Assembly: GCF_003086295.3 (NCBI RefSeq)
Contig: NC_092039.1
Span: 94,077,061-94,141,060, forward strand
Source: Arachis hypogaea
Lineage: Eukaryota > Streptophyta > Magnoliopsida > Fabales > Fabaceae
Direction of reading: 5' to 3'
Length of the DNA stretch: 64,000 bases
The position numbers and the translations under genes are program-made. The notes under the pieces were generated by a model. That model did no database searches and had not been told where the DNA came from. It worked only from the letters and a program-made list of their open reading frames with translations. Position 1 is the first letter of the stretch. Every line of letters begins with the position of its first letter. Of this stretch, positions 1-12,283 are shown piece by piece.

Positions 1-220
1 ATAATAGAAGTGATATATAAAATTTTTTTCATATAATAAAAATATAACAAAATATACATAAAATTGTTATTTATATTTATCAATCATCACAATCAGTTGT
101 TTTTTCTCTTTATTACTATTATAATTCTAAGAACATTTTAATTTGGAAACACAATGATAACCAAATAATACAGAATCAAAAAGGAAATTCCAACATGTTT
201 TTTTTTTCCTTCTTTTGGAA

Positions 221-3200
221 TTAAGCTTTGTTCTCCTTGTTAGAAGATGCAACTCTTCCATCAGTTCCAGCAAGCATAGCATACTTATCCTTCCTCGTCA
301 AATTGGTGCACTCAAATCCAAGTGTCCCAGCAAGAACCCTCTGAATGTAATTGGCAACCTCAATCGCCGACTTTCCTCCGCTGCAAGTAAGCTCCTTGGG
401 AAGCTGGTTCAAGAAAGTGATCTCATATGTCGGCATAGGGTTCATAAACACAAAATAAGGGTCTAACAGTTTGTGACCCCTAACCGTTGTTCCATAAAAC
501 ACACTCTGCTTAGTGTTAATGGCAACCGGAACAATCCTGTCCGTTAATTCGGCGAAAAGCGCACTGAACCGCAGCAAAAACGGCTCCCTGCACGTGGTGC
601 CTTCAGGGCAGATCACCAAATCTCCTTCCTCAAGCAATCTCTTAATATTCTCAGCGTCTTTCTCTCGTTCCCGGGAAAGCGCCACGGCCTTAATCGGCGA
701 AATGATCTCGGTGAACTTACTTATACTGTAAGTAACGCAACTAATTTTGCGTCCAAGCGCAACGGCCGTAACCACCGGATCCAAAACGGTGCGGTGGTTA
801 CAAACAAATAGGACTCCGCTTTGTCCTTTCTTTGGGGGTGGTGGAGGGGTACCTTTAACGGTTACCCTTATTCCAAGAAGCTTGTAGTTGTACCATGCAA
901 TTCTTTCAGGTAGGGGAATGTTGAGGTAGACCCTTAGGATTGAGAGGATAATGCCAATTGGCAGCCATAGGAAGGTTAAGAGGGAAGCTAGTGGAGTTGG
1001 CCTTTGAACAAACCTACCCTCATGGAAGATGATCGGACTTATTAGCTTGTTTCTTGCAAGTGCCTCACATTTTGTTCTTGGGACCATGTATCCTTCCTGC
1101 ATACGCCAATTAAATTGTTATAACTAACATCCTGTAAATATTAGTAGTACAAATTCGTGATTGGAAGTGTTAAAAGATTGTGCTTTATAATTATAAAATT
1201 ATCGTCAAAATTTTTTAAAGTGGCGATTAAGATTTATCGCATATTTTAAAATAATTCCAAAACTTTAGAATATCATTAATGCAATTGAAATCTCTAACAA
1301 GTCATTCCGAAATGCCTCTTTGAAATTTAACTCTAAAAATATCTTTTTTAATTGTTTTATATTAAGAATTTATTTGGTTTGATTAGAGAACTATTTTTTA
1401 ATAAGAATCTAAAAAATATTGAAAATAAAATAAAAAATATTTTTATAAATTAAATAGACTCTTAACTAAATTTTGGTAGAGATGTGGTGTCCATACTTGA
1501 AACCTTAAACTCTCTTGTTTTTTCTTTTTAATCTTTGGATCGTGATGGATGTCAAACTGAAGCTCACTTATTAGGGATGTCCAAATAATCAACATCACTC
1601 TTGAAATTAATCAAATGAATTACTAGCTAATTGGAAGAAAAAGTTAAAAATCAGCAGACCGGTACTAAAATTTTATGAGTTATATAGTCAACAGGTAAAG
1701 TCATAAGGTTTGGGTCTTTCTAATTAAATGATGGGAAGCTATGCATGCACGTTGATGAGTTTTGTAACTTTTCATATCTTCTACATGAGCCACAAACAAT
1801 ACTAGAGACTTGGATTTTGTGTTAAAAGTGGGTTGGACATGAGGAACTTATGGAAAAGTGTAGTAATAATAAGTCCTCAATTTAGTAAACCGAAAATTTC
1901 GTTTTCAAATTAGGAGCACATAAATTATAAGTGATAAAAAGTAGTTAAGGGGAGTTATGAAATTGTGGTGAGAGAGAACTCAACTAAAAAGAAAAGGCAT
2001 AGACAGCTCAAAACAGAAATTGCCTTAAGGTGTAATACCCAATCAATAAAAGGGTCATGTATACGATGTTGGGGACCACTTGCACGTTGAAGATAATAAA
2101 TATTAGGAAAAAACTAACCAATAGAAACTAAACAAAGGAGAGGTATTTTCTTATGCCCAGAGAAATTTGATGCACAGAAAAAAGTAACAAGAATAGAGGC
2201 TCATCATTATAATTTTGAAAACAACATTTCATGGCCATTAATGACACCCTCACCGAACATGAATTAAATTTTGGTTAAAAGAAAAAAAAGACTAGTTTCT
2301 AATAACCACGGTGCTTTTATTAAATATTATTGGCCCACTATCGCTCCGTACCACTCAGCAATGAAATTTAAAAACAGCCACTACTATTATAGTTTTCCGT
2401 CCAAAAATAGAAAACTAAGTAAAAGCCAAGGTAAGAGAAACTAAGATATAGTTATAAAGTTAATTTAATAATCATAGGTTAATGATACTCTTCTATATAT
2501 AGAATAATATGTATTATTAAACCATTTATAACTCAACACTTTATCTACCAATATTATAAAAACAATTCTTTGTCTATGCTAAATATATACTCCTTTTTCT
2601 TTGAAATAATTATCTATTTTACCTTTAAGATTTAAACAATTTTTCTATTTTTCTTAATAAATATAAAAAATACATATTTTAAAAAATAGCACTTAATAAA
2701 ATGTTGGAAACATGTAAGAATATATGCTATTATGAAAGAAACAACATATACCAACCTTGCAAATTGACATGAAGTCATGGTCAGTTTCACTGTCTCCAAG
2801 TCCCAAATCTGGCAAATTGGACTGAAATTCTTTAACAAGAACAGTTTTCTTGTGCTCACCAACAAGAACACCAGGTTCCTTAACAAACCCAGTCAACCTT
2901 CCTGATTTTGTTGCTTCAAGTTCAGTTCCAAGAACCTTATCAGCCCCCAATAGCGTCTTAACAAAAGGCTCCACCATTAATCTAGGGCTAGCGGTTACAA
3001 TGTACCGCTTGCCAAATGAATTAAAAACTTTCCACGTCACTGGATGAACATCCTCGGCGTAGAATTTTGGGAGTACGGACCGCGCCACCATTTCAACGTC
3101 CCTGATCTTCAGACCTGCAAAGGTGACGAAGATCAGGGTTTTGATAGCGATGGTCTCCGATATGAATATGTATGTAAAGTACACAAATGGAACAGATATT

Positions 3201-3394
3201 AAGAGTATCAAAGCTCTTAAGAGGCTCCCGGCTTCGATAGCCACCAGCATGTAGTACGGAAAAGCGCTTCGCGACACGAGTAGCGTGCCGTCTAAGTCTG
3301 AGGCTACCGTTTGGTTTGATCTTCCTTCAGTGTTGCATTTCGAGACTTGTTCGAAATGGGAAAAGGCTCCCATGACCATTTGTTTGTGTGGCAC
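221..3394 (-). CDS. GPAT6-like: Bifunctional sn-2 glycerol-3-phosphate acyltransferase, GPAT4/6/8 type (two exons)
   Basis: Two exons, 3394-2756 and 1096-221, joined across an intron with GT at 2755-2754 and AG at 1098-1097; product 504 residues, the usual family size. The N-terminal half is a HAD-like phosphatase domain: motif I DLDGT (33-37) and GDSETDHD (200-207) are both present, so the phosphatase side looks active, as in cutin-type GPATs. Two hydrophobic stretches (about 47-95 and 248-272) suggest ER membrane anchoring. The acyltransferase blocks follow: NHRTVLDP (313-320), [15 protein letters not shown] (377-391) and VPVAIN (402-407). Members of this clade acylate the sn-2 position of glycerol-3-phosphate with oxygenated fatty acids and dephosphorylate the product to 2-monoacylglycerol for cutin; legume relatives also act in arbuscular mycorrhiza. 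Methionines at residues 6 and 8 are plausible alternative starts, and family members usually begin near 'MGA', so M8 may be the real one. The exact paralogue cannot be settled without a tree. Confidence 0.93.
1097..2755 (-). other. GPAT intron (about 1.66 kb)
   Basis: A single AT-rich intron between the phosphatase and acyltransferase halves. The donor follows an AAG codon and the acceptor precedes GAA, in phase 0, restoring the family motif 'SICKEGYMVPR' across the junction. No other gene or complete transposon was recognised inside it. Confidence 0.85.
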
Positions 3395-3620
3395 ACTTTA
3401 AAATAATGGATGAAGAGAAGAAAGAAAGAAAAAGAAGGGTGTGGAAGAAGTTGCCAGGCTAATTAGAAATATTCATGGTGAGTTTTGATATGAGGAGAGA
3501 AAGAGAAGAGAATGAGGGGTTTTTAAAAGAAGAAGGTGGAGAAGATGTGGTGATGTTGTTGAACAATTTTTGAGCATGTATGAAATATATATAATATAAT
3601 GAATATAATACGTTTGTAAA
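3395..3620 (-). promoter_or_regulatory. Putative core promoter and 5' UTR of the GPAT gene
   Basis: On the minus strand a TATATATA tract lies at about 3592-3585, roughly 190-220 bases upstream of the candidate start codons. That spacing would give a 5' UTR of about 150-180 bases. The purine-rich stretch on the plus strand (3400-3545) reads as CT-rich leader on the coding strand, common in plant 5' UTRs. No transcription start is proven. Confidence 0.35.
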
Positions 3621-4476
3621 GAGACTATACTTTGTATGGAGTGAGACATTAAACGTGAGGCTTATAAGTGTAACAACTTCTTTATTAATAGGGAAGATTC
3701 CTAGAGAATATATTAAGAGAAAGTACATGTAATTTAGAGAAATATTATTTAAAGTATCAAAATTTAAATGTAATAAGAGAGAAAGAAAATTGATAGACCA
3801 ATTATTTTTTGAGTTTATTTTCTTTCATGTGTTACTCTTGTGGAATAGCTTATGTTAATTATGGTATACACATATTTTATCATATTTTTGGTATACATAT
3901 AGAAACCATACATATGTTCAATTTTATCATTTTTTATCAATGAAGTGTAGATAATCTTAAATTTAGCAACTGAATGAAATAAATGAATAAATATTATCAT
4001 ATTCTACGAAAATATTAGAAAATTTGGTTATGCTATGGACAATAAAAGCCAGTTAATAATTAATGAAAAAATTTTGAATATCAAAATATTCAAAATCATA
4101 CATCTAAAATTAAATACTATAAATACAAAAGATCTGTTATCACGTTGTACACAAAAAATAATAATTAAATCAGCGATTATATATTTGTGTGTAAATATAT
4201 ATATGTTATTTAACTCATATCTAAAATTTTAATATAAATTTTATACCAATAACTAATAATTAATTGACTGATTTTTTTTGTGTATATGTAGCATAGTTAA
4301 TACAATATTTATTGTTTTTTTAGATTTATCGTCTCATAAATTAAAATAAGATCTGCCGCCACCAAGATTAGATGAGACGATAAAAGAGGTTAACATAATC
4401 GTAGAATATCATAACATAACATAAAACAAGAAATAAAATTGGCAGCCTGAAAATATGTTCATATATACAATAATAT
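3621..4476. other. AT-rich intergenic DNA, no gene seen
   Basis: Low-complexity AT-rich sequence upstream of the GPAT promoter. Short open frames here have no recognisable domain and biased composition, so they are taken as chance frames. Confidence 0.6.
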
Positions 4477-4485
4477 ATGCTCAAA

Positions 4486-4772
4486 GGAAAAGTATAGGGT
4501 ACCAACATATTATCTGTCAACTTCTGCCAACTCTTATTTATATTTGTGTTTCATGGAAGTGTGTTCGTAGATGTGTCTAGTAATTAATATATTTAAATAC
4601 ATATATAAAGAGACACATCCAGAAAATATATCTATAAAGACACTTCTATTAAACACAGTTATAAAAAAGACGTTTTTATTAGACACATCCACGAACACAC
4701 TTTCATGAAACACAATTATAAATAAGAGTTGGCAGAAATTGGCAGATATGTTGTTGGTAACGTAGCAGAACC
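4486..4772. mobile_element. Mutator-type MITE with long inverted repeats
   Basis: The left arm (from about 4499) and the right arm (to about 4758, reverse complement) match over some 75 bases, including CTGCCAACTCTTATTTATA and GTGTTTCATGGAAGTGTG with only scattered changes. The outermost dozen bases differ: GGAAAAGTATAGG on the left, GGTTCTGCTACG on the right. The 9-mer ATGCTCAAA flanks both ends (4477-4485 and 4774-4782, one extra G on the right), which fits the 9-bp duplication of Mutator-like elements. There is no coding capacity. The near-complete pairing predicts a long hairpin RNA if transcribed. Confidence 0.75.
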
Positions 4773-4782
4773 GATGCTCAAA

Positions 4783-5242
4783 ATATCCGTTTTCCATTTG
4801 ATTTGGTTTTTTTGACGCCTCCCAATGCAATTAATACGTTTTTCCCTTCTTAATTATGTTTAACAAACTGTTAGATTTCTAACCAAACTGACTTGAGTCA
4901 AATTAAATTGTCTACTGCAGTGGCAAGCTTCCCTTATACGACTGAGATTTTATTCACAGACAGCATATTTAACTAATAAATACAGATTCATAATACATAT
5001 AAAATTTGAACTAAAATTTATCTCGTTAAACATTTTAATTTCAGTTATTGTTTAGCAAAAATCTGATTGAATTTCTGAGTTAATGAAGTACTCTCTTAAT
5101 TCTAAAATATGAATATCTTTGTATACATAGAATGACAACTATTAACATATCACAGCTTGATAATATAGCTAGGCGGGGCATGCCTAATAATGTGTAATTC
5201 ATTAAAGGGAAGGGAGGAGAAATCGAGTTAGTATTATTTTAT

Positions 5243-5338
<96 letters not shown>

Positions 5339-5656
5339 GTATTTATTTATTTATTTATGTGGAATTTGACGTATACAATTTAGGGGCAGTTGCGCGAGTA
5401 GTTGAAAGTCGATAACAACAGTTGCATGACATTCAATTAGCCTACTTTTTAGTTTATTGACGCCGCCCCTTATTAGTTTGGCTTTTCCACAAAATTAAAC
5501 AAGCCCCTCTCGGCTTCAACAACTTTATGGTTTATAGTATTATTAATTATATCAGTTTTAGTTAACATGTATTCTAAAATTATTATTATTTTTATTCGGC
5601 TAATTCTTTTAAGTTTTGTCAATGGTTGAACAAGTTAATTAAGTTATTTCGTACTA
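4783..5656. other. Intergenic DNA containing the (AG)n tract
   Basis: AT-rich sequence with no recognisable gene between the MITE and the copia LTR. The only distinct feature is the dinucleotide repeat listed separately, followed by a short (TTTA)n run near 5340. Confidence 0.6.
5244..5334. repeat. Microsatellite (AG)n, about 45 units
   Basis: Uninterrupted AG dinucleotides over about 91 bases. Long pure GA/CT tracts are typical plant SSRs, often polymorphic, and can bind GAGA/BPC-type factors, but no promoter is seen next to it. Confidence 0.97.
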
Positions 5657-5888
5657 TGAGATATTAGTTGTACGTCTGTGATAGAGAGATGAAAGAGAGA
5701 ATAGAGAGAGAAAATGCAGAATTGTGAAGTAATACTTGTATATTGTGTATTGTATTATCATGCTTATAAAGTACAATAATATCTATCTATTTATACTACA
5801 AGAGAGGCTCTCACTACTACTATCGCTCTCTTTGACTAGAGCACTAACAGAATAACTAATTCTATTACATAAACATTAGGTTATCTCA
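5657..5888 (-). mobile_element. Copia-type 3' LTR with polypurine tract
   Basis: A 232-bp LTR bounded by the inverted ends TGAGATA...TATCTCA. On the minus strand it holds a TATA-like GTATAAATAG and a CT-rich region. Just outside its right edge, minus-strand GGGGGGAGGGGG (about 5890-5902) is a polypurine tract, so this is the 3' LTR of a minus-strand element whose internal region lay to the right. Only about 100 bases of internal DNA survive before the CACTA end at 5992. The matching 5' LTR was not found. Confidence 0.7.
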
Positions 5889-5991
5889 CATCCCCCTCCC
5901 CCCAAACTCATGGTCGATTTTCAGCAGACTTTGAGTTTGGTTCGAAAATGGGTGAAGACACTAGAGGATAAAGGCTTTTTCAGTATAATCA

Positions 5992-6550
5992 CTACAAAAA
6001 AAAATACTTATTTTGCTACATTTAAAAAATGTAGCTAAAAATAAAAAAAAATAATGTCTTAGACAAAGATTATATATATATTTTTTTGCTATGGAGACGC
6101 TTTAGTGGGAATGCCTATTTGGTTGTTGTCTATTTTCAAAAGCTACGCGTTTCTATATCAAAAGCTATATACATTTTTAGTGTTTAGGAATAGGGTATGT
6201 TTTTCAAGTGATGCTATTTAAGACCAAAAGACTACGTTTTTTAGCTTTTATGCTTATCAGAATAGGTTACACTTATTTTAGCTACTGCATCACCTTTAGA
6301 GTGTAACAACATTGTATACCATAATTACTCTATATAAGTGTAATCTTATATCTCTCAATTTTTTTATTATATATAATTATATTATTTTAATAATTTTTTC
6401 TACAACTTAATATTTAGTAATATGATTACATATATTATGCTTTTTTAATTAAATTAGTTAAATATTATAAATAAAAAAATACACAATAATACTAAATAAA
6501 TTTCTTTAAATAATAAAAAATGATTTTTCAACAAAATAAATATATTTATA
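5992..6550 (-). mobile_element. Degenerate CACTA terminal region (CACTA-1)
   Basis: Begins CACTACAAAAAAAAATAC and then follows, in the same order, the subterminal region of the element starting at 18460: shared blocks include AAGCTACGCG/AAGGCTACGC, GTGATGCT, CTACTGCATCACCT and CATTGTATACCATA. It is much more decayed than the 18460 copy, so older. It is probably the 3' end of the element whose minus-strand transposase remnants lie at 15.5-29 kb; that link is inferred. Confidence 0.65.
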
Positions 6551-6894
6551 ATGAACCAAAAGGATTGGAATAAACCATTGGTTGCGTACCTGTCATACCC
6601 CAAGGCACCTAGTCGATATTTATCAAGCGTCTTTGAAAAAGGACAACAAAAAAAGGAGACAAATTTGGTTTCAAATGATGTTGAAAACTCCACCACTCAT
6701 TATGATGTATTTGATTTCTTTGAGGATCTTTGAAGGAAATATTGGTCATTTGATCAATGGTGGAATAGTTTAATACGTGAGATTATTAAGTATTCATGTA
6801 AATAAATATTGTAAGAAACTTCTTGTTAAGTTTTATTTTCTATGCATTTAAATTTTAAAGTACGATGTATATAAATAATGTTTAGTAAAATATT
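6551..6894. other. CACTA interior or junction, no gene seen
   Basis: The first part still resembles the region near 19021 of the related CACTA, then similarity is lost. Two short overlapping frames here carry no recognisable domain. The left edge of the following copia element was not found. Confidence 0.4.
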
Positions 6895-9727
6895 ATGGAT
6901 TTCAAAATTACTGAATATGCCAAGATAATAATATTTTTAGTATATATTATACTTCTAAAAAAATATTTTCAATCAAGAAAACAATTACTTTGCAAATATT
7001 TCTACTCATTTTATTCTTTGAAGAAAATGACAAGAATATATAATGAAGATGTATGCCTTGCGGATAGTGTAAGTTTGCACACCATTCTCGAAAGTAATAT
7101 ATACTTTACTCATCTTGTGCCAAAAGAAGAATATGTTAATACTATTATTGGTTTAGGTAATGTGATAGAAGGCTCCTGAAGAGCTATAATTTTGTTTTCT
7201 GTAAGAACAAAATTCATAATAAATAATGCACTATTGTCTACCAAGTCTCTAAGAAACTTGTTGAGTTTTAAAGATATTCGCTGAAATGGATATCATATTG
7301 AAACAATGAATGAGAAAAATTATGAGTACTTATGTATCACAACTCATGATTCAAATAAAAAGGTTATATTACAAATTAAAAGTTACCTCACTTTCATCTG
7401 GGTTATATTATACCAAAATTAGTACAATTGAATTACATGCCATTGTAAACCAGAAGTTTACTAGCCCAAATGAATTCATAACTTGGCATGATCGGTTGGA
7501 TTCGGGAACAACCATGATGCGGAGAATTATTGAAAATTTCCCTGGACGTTCACTAAAGAACCAGAAGATTCTTAAATCTAGTGAATTTTGTTGTACTGGA
7601 TATTTTCAGGGAAAGTTAATTTTAAGGCCATCGCCAATAAAGATTGGATTTGAATCCCTAAATTTCTAGAAAAGATTCAAGGCGATATATGTGGACCTAT
7701 TCATCCACCATGTGGATCTTTTAGATGTTTTATGATCATAATAGACGTATTTTCGAGATGGTCATGTATGTGCTTATTGTCTTCTAGCAACCTGGCGTTT
7801 GTGAGATTACTTGCTCAAATTATTCGATTAAAAGCATAGTTTTTAGAAAATCCAATTAAAGCAATTCATCTTGATAATGCTGGTGAATTTACTTCCCAAG
7901 TCTTTGATGCTTATTGTATGGCTAATAGAATAAGTGTTAAACATCCAATAGCTCATGTTCACACACAGAATGAGTTAGCAGAATTACTTATTAAACGCCT
8001 CCAATTAATTGCTAGAACCTTACTTATGAGAACAAATCTCTCAAACTCAGTTTGGGGGCATGCTATTTTACATGCCGCAACACTTATTTGTTTGAGGCCA
8101 ACAAGTTATCATCAGTTCTCTTTTATGCAATTAGCTTTTGGCCAACAGCCAAATATTTCCCATTTAAGGATATTTGGGTGTGAGATATATGTTCCCATTG
8201 CACCACCTTCTCGCACAAAAAATGGGACACAAAGAAAATTAGGGATATATGTTGGATATGATTCTCCCTCTATAGTAAGGTATCTTGAGATACAAACTGG
8301 AGATGTATTTAAAGTTCAATTTGCGGATTGTCATTTTGATGAATCAAAATTTCCAACATTAGGGGGAGAGAATAAGCTTCCTGAAAAGGAACTTAATTGG
8401 AACGCATCATCCTTGATACATTTAGATCCTCGATCAGGGCAATGTGAAATATAAGTTCAAAAGATTATACATTTGCAAAGAATAGCAAATGAATTACCTG
8501 ATACATTTTCTGATACAAAGAGGATAACCAAATCTTATATACCAGCGGAAAATGTCCCAATTCTAATTGATGTCCCAGTAGGACAAGTGGCCACTGAAAC
8601 AAATTTACGCTAGATGCGTGGTAGACCGGTTAGTTCCAAAGACAAAAATCCTCGAAAAAGAAAAGAGGTAAATACTATTCCTGTTGAAAAAGACATAGTA
8701 AAGATACTTGCAGTTGTCCAAAATTCTAATATAGTTTTAACGCCAGAAGATGTTCATGTACCTGAAAATTGTGAAAATGACGAGATCTCGATAAATTATA
8801 TCTTTAAAGGAGAGAAATGGGACTGAAATAAGACAATTGTCAATAAAATATTTGCATATAATGTGGCATTAAATATCATGCATGAAAGTAAGGATCTTGA
8901 GCCAAGATCAGTCGAATAATGTTGACAAAGAAATGATTGGCCAAAATGGGAAGAAGTTATTAAGACTGAGTTAGACTCACTTGTAAAACATGAAGTCTTT
9001 GGACTTATAGTCTGTACAATAGAATATGTAAAACCTGTTGGATATAGATGGGTATTTGTGAGAAAACGAAACGAGAAAAATAAAGTTGTACACTACAAAG
9101 CTCGACTTGTGGCACAAGGTTTTTCACAAAGACCAGGAATAGATTATGAAGAAACATACTCCCCTGTAGTGGATGCAATAGCATTGCGTTATTTGTGCAG
9201 TTTACCCGCATATCATAAACTATATATGCATTTGATGGATGTGGTGACAACCTGCTTATACGGCTCATTAGATTGTGATATCTATATGGAAGTCCCTGAA
9301 GGACTAAAGATATCTAAACCATCCAATGAATATTCGCAAGGGTTATACTCAGTCAAATTGCAAAGATCTTTAAATGGTCTAAAGCAATCTGGACGAATGT
9401 AGTATAATTGTCTTATTGAGTATCTAGCCAGAAACGGATTCAAGAATGATGATATCTGTCCATGTGTTTCTGGATTCATTATAATTGCTGTGTACATTGA
9501 TGATTTAAATATCATTGGAACTCCTGAAGGGATTCAACCAATTATAAAAACTCTAAAAGAAGAGTTTGAGATGAAAGATCTTGGAAAGACTAAATTTTGT
9601 CTCGGCCTACAGATTGAGCATACAAATAATGGGATCTTTATTCATCAAACAACATACAAAGAAAAGATCTTGAAGAGATTTTATATGATAAGTCATATCC
9701 ATTAAGTACCCCAATGATCGTAAGGTG
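6895..9727 (+). pseudogene. Decayed Ty1-copia pol: protease, integrase and reverse transcriptase
   Basis: Copia polyprotein order is readable across frames broken by stops and frameshifts: a protease remnant near 7020-7180 (CLADSVSLHTILES), gag-pre-integrase (ITWHDRLDS, 7481-7510), integrase core (FSRWSCMC, then HLDNAGEFTSQVFDAYC near 7868-7917), the integrase C-terminal region (GYDSPSIVRYLE), and reverse transcriptase (YKARLVAQGFSQRPGIDYEE; the catalytic YIDDL appears at 9493-9507 as VYIDDLNIIGT). No gag and no 5' LTR were recognised. In-frame stops occur at about 8452, 8611 and 9400, with a frameshift near 9690. The polyprotein breaks off near 9727 and resumes at about 13530 beyond an insertion. 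Not functional. Confidence 0.88.
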
Positions 9728-10157
9728 GCATAGTTTCAATTCCTTCTATGACTAATGGGAGTGGGTAGCCTTTTCAGGGAAGAGAGATGCTTCTTCTTTT
9801 TTAAGAATTAAGAAGATGCTTTTGTCCTCAAAAGGTAGAACCAGGTTAACCTCTCTTTAATGAAGCCATGAACCAAGAACTAAAGCCTGTAACATAATAG
9901 CGCTAAAAGCTTTCTGTCTTTATGAAGAAAAAATAAGCAAGCGAAGAAGTCTATGTTCTATTGGAAGATCCTTATGTTCCAGCCGGTGCCAAAGAAGTAG
10001 ATCACAGTGGCTAGACGCATTCATTATTGATTCACCTTTTCCTAATGGTTTCCCTTATTCACTCAGAGCTCGAAGCCTGAAAGCTTAGGTCTGAGGCAAC
10101 AAATCATCCTAAGAAGGAGTTAGGAAAGCGCGATCCTTCTCTTCACCTAGCGGTAAC
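9728..10157. other. Organelle-like insert, left part (possible NUMT)
   Basis: Abruptly replaces the copia frame and differs in composition from all flanking DNA: moderate GC, no AT-rich runs, and phrases typical of plant mitochondrial intergenic DNA. Its right edge and the block at 12284 become contiguous once the solo LTR and one GTAAC copy are removed. No organelle gene was recognised, so the assignment rests on texture alone. It could equally be low-copy nuclear DNA. Confidence 0.35.
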
Positions 10158-12278
10158 TGATGACAAGTCATCATATACCCATTTTTTAAGCTAATTTCAT
10201 TTGTTTTGATAGTCTTTATGCACTTTCTTGCTTCCTAAGTAAGTGATTTGGAGTGAAAATGCACAACTTCTTTAAATCAAGCAACCACCATGAAATTAAT
10301 GTTAATCCATGAGGTTTAAGCTAATTTTAATTGAATTTTAATTGATTTATAAGCCTCTTGAATTTAGTGATACTTTGAGTGGTTGTTTTGGTTTATTGTA
10401 GGTAAAGAAAAGAAAAAAAGGAAAAGCGTGGCCTAAGGAAGTGTGGCCCAAGGAAAAGAAAGTGTGGTCAAAGAGAGAAGAAGTGTGGTGCACAACATGA
10501 GGAAGGGCAAGCATTGCCCTCCACAAGGGCACACTGCCCTCTAGGAGGGCAACATAAGAGAACCAAGCATGAAAGGCAACTCTGCCCTGCCCACTACAAG
10601 GGCAGAGCACAAAATTGTGCCTTGGAACCAAGAAGAAGAGAACCTTGCCCTGCCCTCCACAAGGGCAGTATCGGGCTCACCAAGGAAGAAAATCAAAGGA
10701 AAAATGTCACCCATGCATGCCACAAGAATCGAACACGGAACAAGGAAGAAGCAAGGAACTAAGGTTGAGTGCCGTGCCAAGAAACCAAGGAAATTAATTG
10801 AGCGTGTGTTCCAGCCGTGTTTCGAACACGGGACATCAAAGTGGAAACACTGCCTGCCCTCCGCGAGGGCAGGGCAGCATTTTGTTGGTGCATGGATCTG
10901 GCGCACCAAGAGACATTTCTGGCGCACCAAATCACTCTCCTGGCAGCACCAGCGCGCATCACGGCTCAATCCTGGCAGCACCATATTTTTCTGCCCTGCC
11001 CTCCGCGAGGGCAGGGCAGCATCCTATGCACCAAGGCAATTTCTGGCGCACCAATTCTTGATTCTGGCAGCACCAACAGCGCACCAAGGCAATTTCTGGC
11101 GCACCAACTTTTTCTGTCCTGCCCTTGGCGCGGGCAGGGCAGCGTTTTGCGCACCAAGCCGCACCAACATGCACCAGGCCGCACCAAAGCCGCACCAACA
11201 TGCACCAAATCCTGCCCTGCCCTCCACAAGGGCAGGGCAGCCTCCTGGGAGCAACTTCTCATGGGCCGAAAATTCAAATTAAATCCCCATTTTAATTCAT
11301 TTCTTCACCAAATCAAAAGCCCATCCAAATCCCAAAATCCAAGAATAGAAAGTGTATAAATAGGAGCTAGTTTGATGTAATTAGGACCTTTTTGACTTAC
11401 CTTTGGCTTAGCTTTTAAATTTGGCACTTTCTTTGAGCTTTGAATTTTATTTTTGTACTTTGGAACTTCTCTTGGTGTCTTCACTGAGATTTCAGATAAT
11501 TAGGGAGGAGAATTGATCTCTCTTCTTCCTCATTCTTGCTTGGGCCTTCTTAATTTCCTTGTTTAGAGTTTTGGGTGTGAAGAATTGAGGAAATTCTGTC
11601 TCAATCTCCATTCAAAATCTCTTTAATTTCTCTTCTGCATAATTGAATTCAATTTCATTTCCTTTACTGCTTCTTCTTCAATTTCTTGTTAATTGCTTTT
11701 GAGAGCTTGGATCTAGGAAGGTAATTGAGATCTAGGCTCTGCTACCTAGTCTCTGGAGTCCTGAGATCCCAATTTACTTTTGGTTCTTCTGTGAACCCTG
11801 CTGCACTTTAATTTCAATTTCTGTTTGAATTCTAATTACTTCTAATTCAGTTTCTGCTCTATTACTTGTGGCAATCCAATTTCTCTTTGTTTAGATTATG
11901 CAATCCCAGTCCTCGAATCCCTTTTACATTCCAGCCATTTAAATTCCTTGCCATTTAAGTTACTGCAATTTACATTTCTTGCACTTTAAGTTTCAGTCAT
12001 TTACTTTCTTGTTCTTTAAGATTCAGCAAGTTTATTTTCCTGTTCTTTAATTTACTGCAATTCTCCCTTCTCCCTTTATATTCCAAGCAATTTAGCTTCT
12101 GTTAAATACAACCCACTCAACCAAAACTTGATTCGCTTGACTAAATCAACCACTGAACTAAAATTGCTCAATCCTTCAATCCCTGTGGGATCGACCTCAC
12201 TCATGTGAGTTATTATTACTTGATGCGACCCGGTACACTTGCCGGTGAGTTTTGTGTTGGATCGTTTTCCACACATCA
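10158..12278 (+). mobile_element. Solo LTR, 2.1 kb, with TSD GTAAC
   Basis: Starts TGATGACAAGTCATCATA and ends CCACACATCA, flanked on both sides by GTAAC (10153-10157 and 12279-12283). There is no internal region, so this is a solo LTR formed by LTR-LTR recombination. The end contains the CCCTGTGGGATCGACC block also seen near the ends of the Ty3-gypsy LTRs in this window, so it is probably gypsy. A TATA-like GTATAAATAGG at about 11354 supports plus orientation. The central part holds a set of GC-rich palindromes listed separately. Long overlapping open frames on both strands in that part are artefacts of the repeats. Confidence 0.9.
10500..11245. repeat. GC-rich palindrome set (GCCCTCCACAAGGGC type) inside the solo LTR
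   Basis: At least seven imperfect palindromes built on TGCCCTCC(A/G)C(A/G)AGGGCA occur near 10513, 10538, 10580, 10648, 10853, 10994, 11116 and 11213. They are mixed with repeated GGCGCACCAA and AAGGCAATTTCTGGCGCACC units. Each can fold into a short strong hairpin on either strand. Spacing is irregular. Confidence 0.85.
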
Positions 12279-12283
12279 GTAAC

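Noticed and set aside
221..731. Plus-strand open frames over the GPAT exon
   Set aside because: Antisense shadows of the conserved acyltransferase exon.
10514..11359. Several overlapping open frames on both strands (up to 237 codons)
   Set aside because: They coincide with the palindromic repeat block of a solo LTR, have repeat-like composition and no domain; stop-poor GC repeats explain them.
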